From: JACJXW01 sp964418125
GTDB taxonomy: Bacteria; Bacteroidota; Bacteroidia; Chitinophagales; Saprospiraceae
Assembly: GCA_964418125.1 (NCBI GenBank)
Contig: CAYQKY010000008.1
Location: forward strand, 41,043 to 105,042
Reading direction: 5' to 3'
DNA length: 64,000 nucleotides
A program made the translations under genes and the position numbers. Under the pieces are notes generated by a model. The model had not been told where the DNA came from. It did not search any database and was given only the letters and a program-made list of their open reading frames with translations. Shown in pieces: positions 1 through 7,978 of the stretch (positions are counted from its first letter, which is position 1; every line of letters starts with the position of its first letter).

Positions 1-210
1 GGCGCTCCACAGCATGCGGGTGGTGGCTTGCTGCCAACGGTAGGGGGTGTTCTGTTCCTGGAGAAAGCTTTCGACAATCCGGTCCATTTCCGCTTTTGCC
101 ATCGGTTCCTGTTGAGCGGTATCGGAGAGCGCCGGCTCGAGCTTGTCTTTAGAACAACCGGCGATCAGCAGGACAAGGCCCGCCAGAACAAGTAGAGAAT
201 TGAGTCTCAT
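1..210 (-). CDS. Lipoprotein, N-terminal part (gene runs off the window)
   Basis: The first 70 codons of a minus-strand gene are visible, starting at ATG 208-210. They encode a lipoprotein signal peptide: MRLNS, a hydrophobic stretch, then the lipobox LIAGC with the lipidated Cys near residue 19. A charged, proline-containing segment follows. The rest lies outside the window, so the function cannot be named. The gene is divergent from the OmpA-family gene, with about 400 bases between. The lipoprotein signal is seen directly; location in the inner or outer membrane is inferred. Confidence 0.7.
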   Translation of the reverse strand, partial: MRLNSLLVLAGLVLLIAGCSKDKLEPALSDTAQQEPMAKAEMDRIVESFLQEQNTPYRWQQATTRMLWSA

Positions 211-611
211 AGGGAATTGTGTGTTTATAGGGTGAATAATAGCTACCTGTACCAGGTTATTGGGAAATAAAATTTTATAATCACAGCCCAGCCGGGAAGT
301 TTTTTTGGCTGTGGCCGAAAAATAATAATTATAATTTTTATTCACAATATGAGAAAAGTTTTCTTTGCGGTTTATTGCATACTGGTGCAACATTCCTGCG
401 GAAGGTTTCGTACTATCCTTTAACTATCTATGCAGGCTGGCTGCCGCTTCGGCTGCGCCGCCTTCCAATCGTTTTCCTGTATCCTTTTCGGAATCCTGTT
501 ACAAATCATAATCAAAAAGGCCGTTTGGTGACGAGGCCGGAAAATGGCCGTCGGAAAACCATGTGGCCCGGAAAACGGACAATTCCACAACCAAATACAA
601 TTTCGTACAAA
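211..611. other. Divergent intergenic region, about 400 bp, no gene seen
   Basis: This separates a minus-strand lipoprotein gene from the plus-strand OmpA-family gene. It contains an AT-rich stretch near 264-350 with several A/T runs. The upstream open frame of the OmpA gene extends back to 375, but residues before ATG 612 are basic and compositionally unlike a secreted protein, so it probably holds only promoters and a leader. No clear TAnnTTTG element could be placed. Confidence 0.5.
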
Positions 612-2072
612 ATGAGAAAGACATTACTCCTCGCTCTGTTGTGCATGGCCCTGTGGGGAAGCTTACAGGCCCAGGACAAAGGCGCAGCGAACGCCGTATC
701 CGCCAAAGTGCTCTTCGTTGATTATGGAAACCCCAATTCTGCCGACACCCTCGATTTCACCAACGGTATTGAAGTAGGCTACCTTCGCAACATCAACCGC
801 TGGCTCAACTTCGGTATTCCCTTAAAGGTAGGCCTGGCCAATGTGGTGGATGACGCCAATAACAACCGCATTTTTGCCAGCGCCGACGCCATTCTGCAGT
901 TTCAGTTTACCAGAACCGAAGACAGCCGTATCATTCCCTACATCATGGGCGGCGGAGGCATGGCCTGGGAAGACCAACTGGGCGTCAACGTTCAGATCCC
1001 CGTGGGAGCCGGCCTGAACATTCGCGCCGGGGGGCGGTCTTTCGTCAACCTGCAGGGCGAGTACCGCCTTTCCCAGGAAGAGAACCGCAACAATCTGCAG
1101 ATCGGCCTTGGCCTGGTCCACTTCCTGGGCAAAGTAGACAGCGATGGCGACGGCATCGCCGATGTGCTCGACCTCTGCCCCGATGAGGTAGGCACTGCCG
1201 GCACCGGCGGCTGCCCCGACCAGGACCTGGACGGTATCGCCGACCGGGAAGACAAATGCCCTGCGCGCCCCGGCAAAAAGCGCTTCGACGGCTGCCCGGA
1301 CTCGGACGACGACAAAGTCGCCGACCCCGATGACGAATGCCCCGACACCCCGGGCCTGGCCAAATTCAACGGCTGCCCCGATACCGACAAGGACGACATT
1401 CCCGATAAGGACGATAAATGCCCCAATGAAAAAGGCGATGCCAGCGCCGGCGGCTGCCCCGACAGCGATGGAGACGGGATCGTGAATAAGGAAGACCTCT
1501 GCCCCGACGAAGCCGGGCTGCCCGAGTTCAACGGCTGCCCCTTTGCCGACCGCGACGGCGATAAGGTACCCGACGATGAGGACCTTTGCCCAGATACCCC
1601 CGGCAAAAACCAGGGATGCCCGGATACGGACGGCGACGGCCTGCACGACGGCGTCGACGGCTGCCCGGACCAGGCCGGAAGCGAAGCCAATAAAGGATGC
1701 CCGGAACTGAAGGCCGAAGAAAAAGAAGTGCTCAACTTCGCCATGCGGGCCGTTCAGTTCGAGACCGGCAAGGCTACCCTGAAAGAAGAATCCTACGCCA
1801 TCCTGGACCAGATCGTGGATATCATGGACCGTTATCCGGGTTATAAGCTGCGCATCAGCGGCCATACCGACAATGTGGGAGATGAGGATTCCAACCTGCT
1901 GCTCTCCCAGGAGCGGGCAAAGTCCTGCTACCAGTATCTCACGTCCAAAGGCATATCACCCAGCCGTATGAGCCACGAAGGTTATGGAGAGTCCAGGCCG
2001 GTTGCCTCCAATGACATCCCCTCCGGCCGGCGGATGAACCGCCGGGTAGAGTTCGACCTGTACATCGAGTAG
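612..2072 (+). CDS. OmpA-family outer membrane protein with thrombospondin type 3 repeats
   Basis: The 486-residue protein has three parts. A signal peptide (MRKTLLLALL to LQAQ, residues 1-20) is followed by a probable small beta-barrel to about residue 170. Residues 175 to about 365 hold seven calcium-binding thrombospondin type 3 repeats of the form DxDxDGxxDxxDxCP. The C-terminal 110 residues are an OmpA peptidoglycan-binding domain with the signature SGHTDNVGDEDSN. I chose ATG 612 because it gives a clean signal peptide; the open frame extends to 375 without plausible coding. The family anchors the outer membrane to peptidoglycan, and the repeats probably act as a calcium-stiffened spacer. 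A strong terminator follows the stop. Confidence 0.9.
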   Translation: MRKTLLLALLCMALWGSLQAQDKGAANAVSAKVLFVDYGNPNSADTLDFTNGIEVGYLRNINRWLNFGIPLKVGLANVVDDANNNRIFASADAILQFQFTRTEDSRIIPYIMGGGGMAWEDQLGVNVQIPVGAGLNIRAGGRSFVNLQGEYRLSQEENRNNLQIGLGLVHFLGKVDSDGDGIADVLDLCPDEVGTAGTGGCPDQDLDGIADREDKCPARPGKKRFDGCPDSDDDKVADPDDECPDTPGLAKFNGCPDTDKDDIPDKDDKCPNEKGDASAGGCPDSDGDGIVNKEDLCPDEAGLPEFNGCPFADRDGDKVPDDEDLCPDTPGKNQGCPDTDGDGLHDGVDGCPDQAGSEANKGCPELKAEEKEVLNFAMRAVQFETGKATLKEESYAILDQIVDIMDRYPGYKLRISGHTDNVGDEDSNLLLSQERAKSCYQYLTSKGISPSRMSHEGYGESRPVASNDIPSGRRMNRRVEFDLYIE

Positions 2073-2104
2073 CGGACAGGAAGAAATTGTCGATAGGGGT
2101 TTAT

Positions 2105-2152
2105 ATGAGTTCACGCCCGTCTGAAAATAACGGCAAGCGGGCGTGAACTCAT
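2105..2152 (+). terminator. Intrinsic terminator after the OmpA-family gene
   Basis: A perfect 15-bp inverted repeat (arms 2105-2119 and 2138-2152, core GAGTTCACGCCCG) with an 18-base loop runs into a run of T on the plus strand. It lies between two convergent genes. No T run follows on the minus strand, so termination of purE from the other side is less certain. Confidence 0.8.
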
Positions 2153-2177
2153 TTTTTGTCACCGCACAGAAGCTGTT

Positions 2178-2681
2178 TCATTTTTTGTATTGTTCATACC
2201 CCACTTCTTCCAGTTTGCGATACTTTTGGGCCACCCCTTCTGCCAGTTCCTGCTTGTATTGCAGAATGCGCTCCCGCTGGCGCTCATCATGAGCGCCGAT
2301 GATCTGCGCCGCCAGAATGCCTGCATTTTTGGCCGCATTGAGGGCGACAGTAGCTACCGGCACGCCGTTCGGCATCTGCAGAATAGACAGGACGGAATCC
2401 CAGCCATCGATCGAATTGGATGACTTTATGGGCACGCCGATGACCGGTAAGGGAGAAAGGGAAGCCACCATGCCTGGCAGGTGAGCCGCGCCGCCCGCAC
2501 CGGCGATGATCACTTTTATCCCTCTTTCGTGGGCGGTTTTCGCAAATTCGAACATCCTCTCCGGAGTGCGGTGGGCCGACACGATGGTCAGCTCGAAAGG
2601 CACGCCCAGTTCCTTCAGCACGTCGGCTGCATCCCGCATGACGGGCAGGTCGGAATCAGACCCCATTATTATGCTTATCAT
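2178..2681 (-). CDS. purE: N5-carboxyaminoimidazole ribonucleotide mutase
   Basis: This is the class I PurE of de novo purine synthesis, converting N5-CAIR to CAIR. The protein is 167 residues, the usual length. It shows the family signatures MGSDSDLPVM at the N-terminus, SAHRTPERM, and the glycine-rich IIAGAGGAAHLPGM loop that binds the nucleotide. I chose ATG 2679-2681 (MISIIMGSDSD); the open frame upstream adds 19 residues that do not belong to the family. No purK is adjacent. It is convergent with the OmpA-family gene. Family assignment is firm; the mutase class is by sequence signature. Confidence 0.95.
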   Translation of the reverse strand: MISIIMGSDSDLPVMRDAADVLKELGVPFELTIVSAHRTPERMFEFAKTAHERGIKVIIAGAGGAAHLPGMVASLSPLPVIGVPIKSSNSIDGWDSVLSILQMPNGVPVATVALNAAKNAGILAAQIIGAHDERQRERILQYKQELAEGVAQKYRKLEEVGYEQYKK

Positions 2682-2777
2682 GAGTTGGAATTTAAGGCCT
2701 GAGCTCCTGGGGTTTAGCCTTCCGGGAGCCCAAAACAATATAACCGTTTAACAATATAACCATGGCCACATGGGCGA

Positions 2778-3980
2778 TCACCGGTACACCTGCACCAGGG
2801 CCATCCCTTCGGAAAAATCCCTCAGGTCAAGGAATTCTCCCCGGGGCGGAATGGCCAACTCTCCGCGGGTGTCGATAAAGCCGACCCCCCTGCGGGTGGC
2901 CACACGGGCCAGGCCTTCCCGGAAGGCCCACGCCAGGCCGAATTCGGGCTGAGTGAGCAGGCCGCCATCCCGGGTGAGGTATCCCCACAGGCGCCCCAGG
3001 CGGTAAGGGGCAAAGCCGTTCTCGAAGCTGTAAACCAGTTCAAACTGCGGAGTGACGACTTCTTCCCCCTGAGAATCGATAAAGCCATAGCCTTCGCCGG
3101 TTTTAATTCCCCACAGTGATTCACCCGCATACCAGAGCTGCTCGTACCGGGGCGGCACTACCCATTCGCCATTTTTATCGATCAAACCGTAATTACCCTC
3201 CTCTTTGGCAGGCGCCAGGCCCTCCTGAAAATCCTGGGCATTATCGAATTGGAAGGGGATGGCTATCTTGCCCTTTTCATCGACAAAGCCATAGAGCCCG
3301 TCCTTACGGGCCCGGGCCAGGCCTTCCTGGAATGGCTCGGCCTTATTGTAGGAAGCTTCCAGGGCCATCTTCCCTTTCGGCCCGATCAGGCCGTACCGGC
3401 CATCCAGCTTTACCTTCGCATAGCCGTTCTCAAAGGACGAGGCATGTTCAAACCGGGCGGGGATCACCAGCCTTCCTTCGGTGTTGACAAATCCATATTT
3501 TCCATTTACCCGAACCCGGGCCAGGCCTTCCCGGAAATCGAGCGCATCATCGTATTGTGCTTCCACAACCCATTTGCCGTCCTTGCCGATAAAGCCCATT
3601 TTGTTGTCATAGGTAAGCACCCTGCCCAGGCCCTCCGAGAAGTCCCACGCCCCCTGAAATTCAAGAGGGACGGCAAAGTCTCCGGACTTATCGATATACC
3701 CCCACCGGCCTTCCACACGCACGGCAGCCAGGCCTTCGCTGAAAGGCCGGCCGTCGTCAAAACGGGCGTCAATGGCCAGTTGCCCACTCTGGCCGATATA
3801 CCCCCATTTGTACAGAGTAGAACCGTAGTCTTCCTCGCGGGGAGGAAGTTCCGTTTCCCCGGTTTCAACTGTTGCGGCGCCCCCGGAATTCTGGGGCGGG
3901 TCGTTTTTGCATCCGGTAAGGATGAGAAAAACCAAAGGTAGACAACTGAAAAAAGAAAGATGTTTCATGGCCTGGCTCAT
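2778..3980 (-). CDS. WG-repeat lipoprotein
   Basis: A 400-residue secreted protein. Its N-terminus has a hydrophobic segment ending in the lipobox LTGC (about residues 21-24). The rest is at least eight tandem WG repeats of about 42 residues, each with the pattern WG(Y/F)I-x-GxxAIxxxF-x-F(S/R)EGLA, for example WGYIGQSGQLAI and YGFVDEKGKIAI. WG repeats are common in Bacteroidota envelope proteins but have no general assigned function; they probably form a beta-rich binding surface. The start codon overlaps the stop of the upstream Nudix gene (ATGA), which suggests translational coupling. An alternative start at 3968 (MKHLSF) gives a more standard signal peptide. Confidence 0.85.
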   Translation of the reverse strand: MSQAMKHLSFFSCLPLVFLILTGCKNDPPQNSGGAATVETGETELPPREEDYGSTLYKWGYIGQSGQLAIDARFDDGRPFSEGLAAVRVEGRWGYIDKSGDFAVPLEFQGAWDFSEGLGRVLTYDNKMGFIGKDGKWVVEAQYDDALDFREGLARVRVNGKYGFVNTEGRLVIPARFEHASSFENGYAKVKLDGRYGLIGPKGKMALEASYNKAEPFQEGLARARKDGLYGFVDEKGKIAIPFQFDNAQDFQEGLAPAKEEGNYGLIDKNGEWVVPPRYEQLWYAGESLWGIKTGEGYGFIDSQGEEVVTPQFELVYSFENGFAPYRLGRLWGYLTRDGGLLTQPEFGLAWAFREGLARVATRRGVGFIDTRGELAIPPRGEFLDLRDFSEGMALVQVYR

Positions 3981-4693
3981 ATTTCAAAATCTACACCGCG
4001 GCGGAGAAGGTCCTCGTACCGTTCTTTCGCCAGTTGTTCATATTTTCCCTTATCGAAGCTGTACAACTTTGCCGGCCGGTGAGCGACCCCTTCCTGTTTC
4101 CCTACTTCTTTCAGCACCCCCATTTTCAGAATCCGGGTCCGGAAGTTGCGTTTATTGAGCTCTTCGACGCCTAAAATGGTCTCGTAGAGTTTCTGCAACT
4201 GAGACAGTGTGAATTTTTCCGGCAATAGCTCGAAGCCAATGGGCTGGTAACGCACTTTAGCCCTTAGCCGGGAAATGGCCACCTGCAGGATCTTTTTATG
4301 GTCGAAGGCCAGCTGAGGGGGAGCGTCGATCTCGAACCAGCGGACGCGCCGGGCATCGGAGCTGGCCTCTACCGGATGCTCTTCCAGGTTGACCAGAGCA
4401 AAATAAGCCACACTGACCACCCGCCCCCGCGGGTCCCGCCCGGGCTCTCCGAAAGTATACAACTGTTCGATGAACACATCCTTAACGCCGGTTTCCTCCT
4501 CCAGTTCCCGCAAGGCCGCTGCCTCCAGGCCTTCATCCATATCGACAAAACCGCCCGGCAGCGCCCATTGCCCCTGGAAAGGAGGATGGGCCCGCTGGAT
4601 GAGCAGGACTTTCAGCTGGTGGCTCTCATCCAGCCCGAAGATCACACAATCTACCGTAAGAGCAGGCCGGGGATAATCGTAAGTGTATGGCAT
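3977..4693 (-). CDS. Nudix hydrolase with C-terminal winged-helix domain (NrtR/AraR-like regulator)
   Basis: The 238-residue protein has an N-terminal Nudix domain with an intact Nudix box at about residues 48-70 (GFVDMDEG, then RELEEETGV). The C-terminal 90 residues match the winged-helix part of NrtR-type transcription factors (FTLSQLQKLYE, then NKRNFRTRILKMGVL). Known family members bind ADP-ribose, arabinose or related ligands and repress NAD or sugar genes. Because the box is complete, residual pyrophosphatase activity cannot be excluded. It overlaps the WG-repeat lipoprotein gene by an ATGA junction, so the two form an operon. Which genes it controls is not visible here. Confidence 0.85.
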   Translation of the reverse strand: MPYTYDYPRPALTVDCVIFGLDESHQLKVLLIQRAHPPFQGQWALPGGFVDMDEGLEAAALRELEEETGVKDVFIEQLYTFGEPGRDPRGRVVSVAYFALVNLEEHPVEASSDARRVRWFEIDAPPQLAFDHKKILQVAISRLRAKVRYQPIGFELLPEKFTLSQLQKLYETILGVEELNKRNFRTRILKMGVLKEVGKQEGVAHRPAKLYSFDKGKYEQLAKERYEDLLRRGVDFEI

Positions 4694-4932
4694 GTCGTCA
4701 GCAAAAGCCTATGGCATTTTTAAAATTCACTTCTTCGAAAGGTGAAAATACAGAATTTTCAGACACCCGAAGGAACCGTACTGTTCAGTAATTATTTTTT
4801 TGGCAGCGCCCGGCTGAATTCAGGTATTATTAAAAAAAGGCTGCTGGAAACCAACCCGGCAGGAACAATAATGCACTTTTCAACAGCTATTTTCGTTGCA
4901 TTGGAAATAAAACCTTTAAAGCAGGAAACCTG

Positions 4933-5478
4933 ATGCGGTATTGTTTATTCCTTCTCCCCCTTCTCTTCTTCGGCGCCGGCCAGCTCCGCGGGCAAGTGAA
5001 GTGGGAAGAATTTCAGTCTTATGAGGGCCGCTTTCGGGTACTGGCCCCCGGAACCTTCCAGCAGAAGGTGGACAGTATAGAGACCCCGCTGGGCAAATTG
5101 GCCTACCACGTCTTTTTCTACCAGCCGGAAGCGAAAGACAGCGCCGACAACCTGATCTATATGGTGAGTTATTGCGATTACCCTGCCTTTACCCTCCACT
5201 CGGATTCCACCGAGCTGCTGGAGGAATTTTTTGAAACGACCATCGAGTCGGCGGTGGAAAGTGTAGGCGGAGAGCTGGCATACGCCAGTGAGCGGCCCTT
5301 CCGGGACTACCCCGGGCGCATCTGGCGCATCGACTACATCAATGGTGAAGCTGTGATCAAGACCCGGGCCCTGGTAGCCGGCAACCGCTACTATGCCGTG
5401 CAGACAGCCACCGTCCGGAGCCGCAGCCTGAATACAGCCAGCGAACGCTTTATGGATTCGTTCCGCCTTTTGGAATGA
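4933..5478 (+). CDS. Secreted protein of unknown function
   Basis: A 181-residue protein with a signal peptide (MRYCLFLLPLLFFGAGQLRG). The mature part is mixed alpha/beta with no motif I recognise; it contains a run F-Q-S-Y-E-G-R-F-R-V and a conserved-looking DYPGRIWRIDY. The ATG at 4933 overlaps a TGA of a doubtful short frame upstream. A TATTTTCG element at 4888-4895 resembles the Bacteroidota -7 box and could be its promoter. The macrodomain gene starts 25 bases after its stop, and that gene's own promoter appears to lie over this gene's end. Probably periplasmic; function not known. Confidence 0.75.
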   Translation: MRYCLFLLPLLFFGAGQLRGQVKWEEFQSYEGRFRVLAPGTFQQKVDSIETPLGKLAYHVFFYQPEAKDSADNLIYMVSYCDYPAFTLHSDSTELLEEFFETTIESAVESVGGELAYASERPFRDYPGRIWRIDYINGEAVIKTRALVAGNRYYAVQTATVRSRSLNTASERFMDSFRLLE

Positions 5479-5498
5479 GTGAGGATTCTTTATCTTTG
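5469..5498 (+). promoter_or_regulatory. Bacteroidota-type promoter for the macrodomain gene
   Basis: TTTG at 5469-5472, an 18-base spacer, and TATCTTTG at 5491-5498 match the TTTG/TAnnTTTG consensus. The -33 element lies inside the last codons of the upstream gene. The start codon is only 5 bases after the -7 box, so transcription from here would give a leaderless or nearly leaderless mRNA. Confidence 0.5.
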
Positions 5499-5502
5499 GC
5501 GT

Positions 5503-6030
5503 ATGAAAAAAATTGAACTGGTTCAGGGAGATATCACCAAAATGGAAGTGGATGCTGTAGTCAATGCCGCCAATTCATCCCTTATGGGCGGCGGCGGCGT
5601 CGACGGCGCCATTCACCGGGCGGGCGGCCCCGGGATACTGGAAGAATGCAAGGAGATACGGGCCGAACGCGGGAAGCTCCCCACCGGCCAGGCCGTGATC
5701 ACTACCGCCGGAAAGATGCCCGCCAAAAAGGTGATCCACACCGTGGGCCCTGTATGGGGGCAGCAGCGTGAAGAGAAGAGCGATGAGTTACTTGCCGATT
5801 GCTACCGCAATAGCCTGGAGCTCGCCGTTGAGAACGGTTTGAAAACTGTAGCCTTTCCCAACATCAGCACCGGTGTCTACGGCTTCCCCAAAGAGAGGGC
5901 CGCTGAAGTGGCGGTCAAGACAGTAGTGGCTTTTATGGATACTGACGATTCCATAGAACAGGTATATTTCGTATGCTTCGACGACGAGAATTACGGATTA
6001 TACGAGAAAAAGCTTTCCGGTAAATCATAA
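5503..6030 (+). CDS. MacroD-type macrodomain protein (ADP-ribose hydrolase)
   Basis: The 175-residue protein is a single macrodomain. It shows VVNAANSSLMGGGGVDGAIH near the N-terminus, which contains the catalytic-loop residues of the MacroD/YmdB class, then HTVGPVW and the second ligand loop FPNISTGVYGFP. Known members remove ADP-ribose from proteins or deacetylate O-acetyl-ADP-ribose. I chose ATG 5503 (MKKIELVQGD); the frame reaches a GTG at 5479 but the extra residues are not part of the fold. coaD follows 39 bases after the stop on the same strand. Confidence 0.9.
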   Translation: MKKIELVQGDITKMEVDAVVNAANSSLMGGGGVDGAIHRAGGPGILEECKEIRAERGKLPTGQAVITTAGKMPAKKVIHTVGPVWGQQREEKSDELLADCYRNSLELAVENGLKTVAFPNISTGVYGFPKERAAEVAVKTVVAFMDTDDSIEQVYFVCFDDENYGLYEKKLSGKS

Positions 6031-6068
6031 CCTCCTTTCATACAGCCCGAAATCTAACTTCCGACCTG

Positions 6069-6539
6069 ATGACAAAAATTGCAGTATTTCCCGGTTCCTT
6101 CGACCCTATTACGGTGGGCCATGTTGACCTGGTCAAAAGGTCTCTTCCCCTGTTCGATAAGGTGGTGGTAGCTATAGGGGTCAACAACCAGAAGAAATAC
6201 CTGTTCGAACTGGAAAGGCGCCTGCACTGGCTGCGCGAGGTCTTTCACGAAGAACCCAAGGTGGAAGTCGGCCACTTTAGCGGCCTGACCGCCCACTATG
6301 CCGAACAGATCGGCGCCCGCTACCTCCTGAGAGGGCTGCGCAACGCTTCGGATTTCGATTACGAAAAGACCATCTCCCAGCTCAACAACATCGTCGGCCA
6401 CGGCCTGGAAACGATCTTCCTGATCAGCCAGCCGGCCTATTCGCACATCAGCTCCACCATCGTCCGGGAGATCATCAAAGGCGGAGGGGACGCCGGCCCT
6501 TTCCTGCCGGAGCAGGTAAAGGTGGGGGGGGCGGTGTAG
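6069..6539 (+). CDS. coaD: Phosphopantetheine adenylyltransferase
   Basis: CoaD transfers AMP from ATP to 4'-phosphopantetheine, the penultimate step of coenzyme A synthesis. The 156-residue protein has the usual length and the nucleotidyltransferase signatures: GSFDPITVGHVD (the T/HxGH motif), RGLRNASDFDYE, and SSTIVREI in place of the ISST(x)R motif. The cytosolic enzyme is normally hexameric. It lies 39 bases after the macrodomain gene and may share its transcript. A short repeat array follows the stop. Confidence 0.96.
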   Translation: MTKIAVFPGSFDPITVGHVDLVKRSLPLFDKVVVAIGVNNQKKYLFELERRLHWLREVFHEEPKVEVGHFSGLTAHYAEQIGARYLLRGLRNASDFDYEKTISQLNNIVGHGLETIFLISQPAYSHISSTIVREIIKGGGDAGPFLPEQVKVGGAV

Positions 6540-6551
6540 GATGTATTGTGC

Positions 6552-6606
6552 ATTGGTGTATAAGTGTATTGGTGTATAAGTGTATGCGTGCATTGGTGTA
6601 TAAGTG
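6552..6606. repeat. Three copies of a 15-bp intergenic repeat
   Basis: ATTGGTGTATAAGTG occurs at 6552-6566, 6568-6582 and 6592-6606, immediately downstream of coaD. The reverse complement of its core (CACTTATACAC) is tandemly repeated at 34564-34603, and a related string is found at the 5' end of the gene at 7197. The exact copies are seen directly; no role is known. Confidence 0.85.
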
Positions 6607-6665
6607 AGGGCGCTCCGGCGTTCTACTTTGAAGGCTGAAGAAGCAACTACCGTTATCCAATCAAC

Positions 6666-7181
6666 ATGCGAATGAAAGAAATATCGTCCAGCCTTAAATT
6701 TATTCTCTGCTGCCTTATACTTACAGGATCAATTTCGGGGAAAGTGAGATTATTTGCCCAGGAAAACGGCTGTTATCAAAATCTGGCTTTTAAAGATTTC
6801 CTGGCTGCGAAGGTGGAAAATGACACCGATTTTGTCAGGGCAGTTTACAGTAATATACAGTTTCCCGTGGAAGCCAGGAAGATCGAAGCGCAGGCGATAA
6901 TTGAAGTGCTGCTGATCAATCATAATGAAAGGGAACTGGAGATCGTCCAGGTAACGCCAGACAGCCATTTTGCCGCTCAAATCAGCAACCTGAAAAAAGC
7001 TATCCCGAATGTGAAATTTAAAAGAGACGAGCCTTTCATGACCAGGTTCTACATTTACTTCGACATCGAACCGTTTCGATATGACAGGGAAAAATTTTTG
7101 GCATTCCACCTGGGATTGATTAATGATAATTTGTTCACCATTCAGGAATATATTGTTCCGGAAATCGAGCATCATAAATAA
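6666..7181 (+). CDS. Secreted protein with a TonB C-terminal-like segment
   Basis: A 171-residue protein with an N-terminal signal or anchor segment (about residues 8-30). The middle contains IQFPVEARKIEAQAIIEVLL, which resembles the start of the TonB C-terminal fold (Y/FPxxA, then a beta strand with variable VxxxG). The remainder lacks the typical proline-rich linker, and the protein may be a periplasmic relative rather than a true energy transducer. ATG 6666 and ATG 6672 are both possible starts. It precedes the HAD phosphatase gene by 15 bases and may be co-transcribed. The TonB similarity is my reading of the pattern and is tentative. Confidence 0.6.
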   Translation: MRMKEISSSLKFILCCLILTGSISGKVRLFAQENGCYQNLAFKDFLAAKVENDTDFVRAVYSNIQFPVEARKIEAQAIIEVLLINHNERELEIVQVTPDSHFAAQISNLKKAIPNVKFKRDEPFMTRFYIYFDIEPFRYDREKFLAFHLGLINDNLFTIQEYIVPEIEHHK

Positions 7182-7196
7182 GACAGGACAAAACAA

Positions 7197-7913
7197 ATGC
7201 ACAAAAACACCAATACACATATACACAACCATAAGCCCTACCACTGGATCCTCTTCGACGCCGACAACACCATCCTGGACTTCGACCGCTCCGAGCGCCA
7301 GGCGCTGCGGTATGCCCTGGAAGAACTCGGCATTCCCTTCGATAACAGCCACCATGAAGCTTATAACCGCATCAACAAGGCCTGCTGGAAGGCATTTGAG
7401 CATGGGGAGATCTCGAAAGAAGAACTGAGGTCCAGGCGGTTCAAACTATTCTTTGAGGAGATCGGGCAACAGGCGGAAGAGAACGGCTTTGGCGCCAGAT
7501 ACCTGCATCACCTGTCCCAAACCGGATTCCTGATAGAAGGGGCCAGGGAGCAGTTGCAGCGCCTGTCAAAAAAGTACCGGCTGGCCCTGGTGACCAACGG
7601 GCTGAAGGAAGTGCAGCGGCCCAGGGTGGAAAAAGCCGGGCTTACGCCGTATTTCCAGCCTATTATCGTTTCCGATGAGATCGGCCATTCCAAGCCCAAC
7701 GCCTCTTTTTTCGAATATACCTTCGAACAGATCGGCCAACCGCCCAGGGAGAAAGTGCTCATTGTCGGCGACAACCTGAACGCCGATATCCGGGGAGGGG
7801 CCGAATTTGGCATACATACCTGCTGGTACAACCCCGGCGGGCAGAAAAACGAACTGGGGGTCTCTCCCAACTACGAAGTTGCCAGCCTCCAAAAGCTGAA
7901 TGCTTTCCTTTAA
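7197..7913 (+). CDS. YjjG-family HAD nucleotidase (noncanonical pyrimidine nucleotidase)
   Basis: A 238-residue HAD hydrolase. Motif I is FDADNTILDFD (nucleophile and acid/base aspartates), motif II is VTNG, the motif III lysine is in GHSKPNASFF, and motif IV is VGDNLNADIRGG. This matches the YjjG subfamily, which dephosphorylates noncanonical pyrimidine nucleotides and so cleans the nucleotide pool. The only in-frame ATG gives an odd leader rich in H, N and T (MHKNTNTHIHNHK), encoded by a string resembling the window's intergenic CACTTATACAC-type repeats. The conserved fold begins at about residue 16. Confidence 0.88.
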   Translation: MHKNTNTHIHNHKPYHWILFDADNTILDFDRSERQALRYALEELGIPFDNSHHEAYNRINKACWKAFEHGEISKEELRSRRFKLFFEEIGQQAEENGFGARYLHHLSQTGFLIEGAREQLQRLSKKYRLALVTNGLKEVQRPRVEKAGLTPYFQPIIVSDEIGHSKPNASFFEYTFEQIGQPPREKVLIVGDNLNADIRGGAEFGIHTCWYNPGGQKNELGVSPNYEVASLQKLNAFL

Positions 7914-7931
7914 ATTCCAGCCCTTATGCCT

Positions 7932-7939
7932 TACCTTTG
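7932..7939 (+). promoter_or_regulatory. TACCTTTG -7 element before pruA
   Basis: TACCTTTG matches the Bacteroidota -7 box exactly and lies 39 bases before the pruA ATG. No convincing TTTG lies at the expected upstream distance, so only the -7 part is supported. Confidence 0.4.
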
Positions 7940-7978
7940 CTGCCGCAACGCTAACCATTAAAAACCAACCGATAAATT

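Noticed and set aside
822..1865. Long minus-strand open frames opposite the OmpA-family gene
   Set aside because: They arise from the GAC/GGC-rich thrombospondin repeats read in antisense; the composition is valine/alanine/serine-rich without motifs.
4742..4933. 63-codon plus-strand frame whose stop overlaps the next ATG
   Set aside because: The overlap looked like coupling, but the peptide has no signal, motif or typical composition, and a -7-like box lies inside its 3' end.
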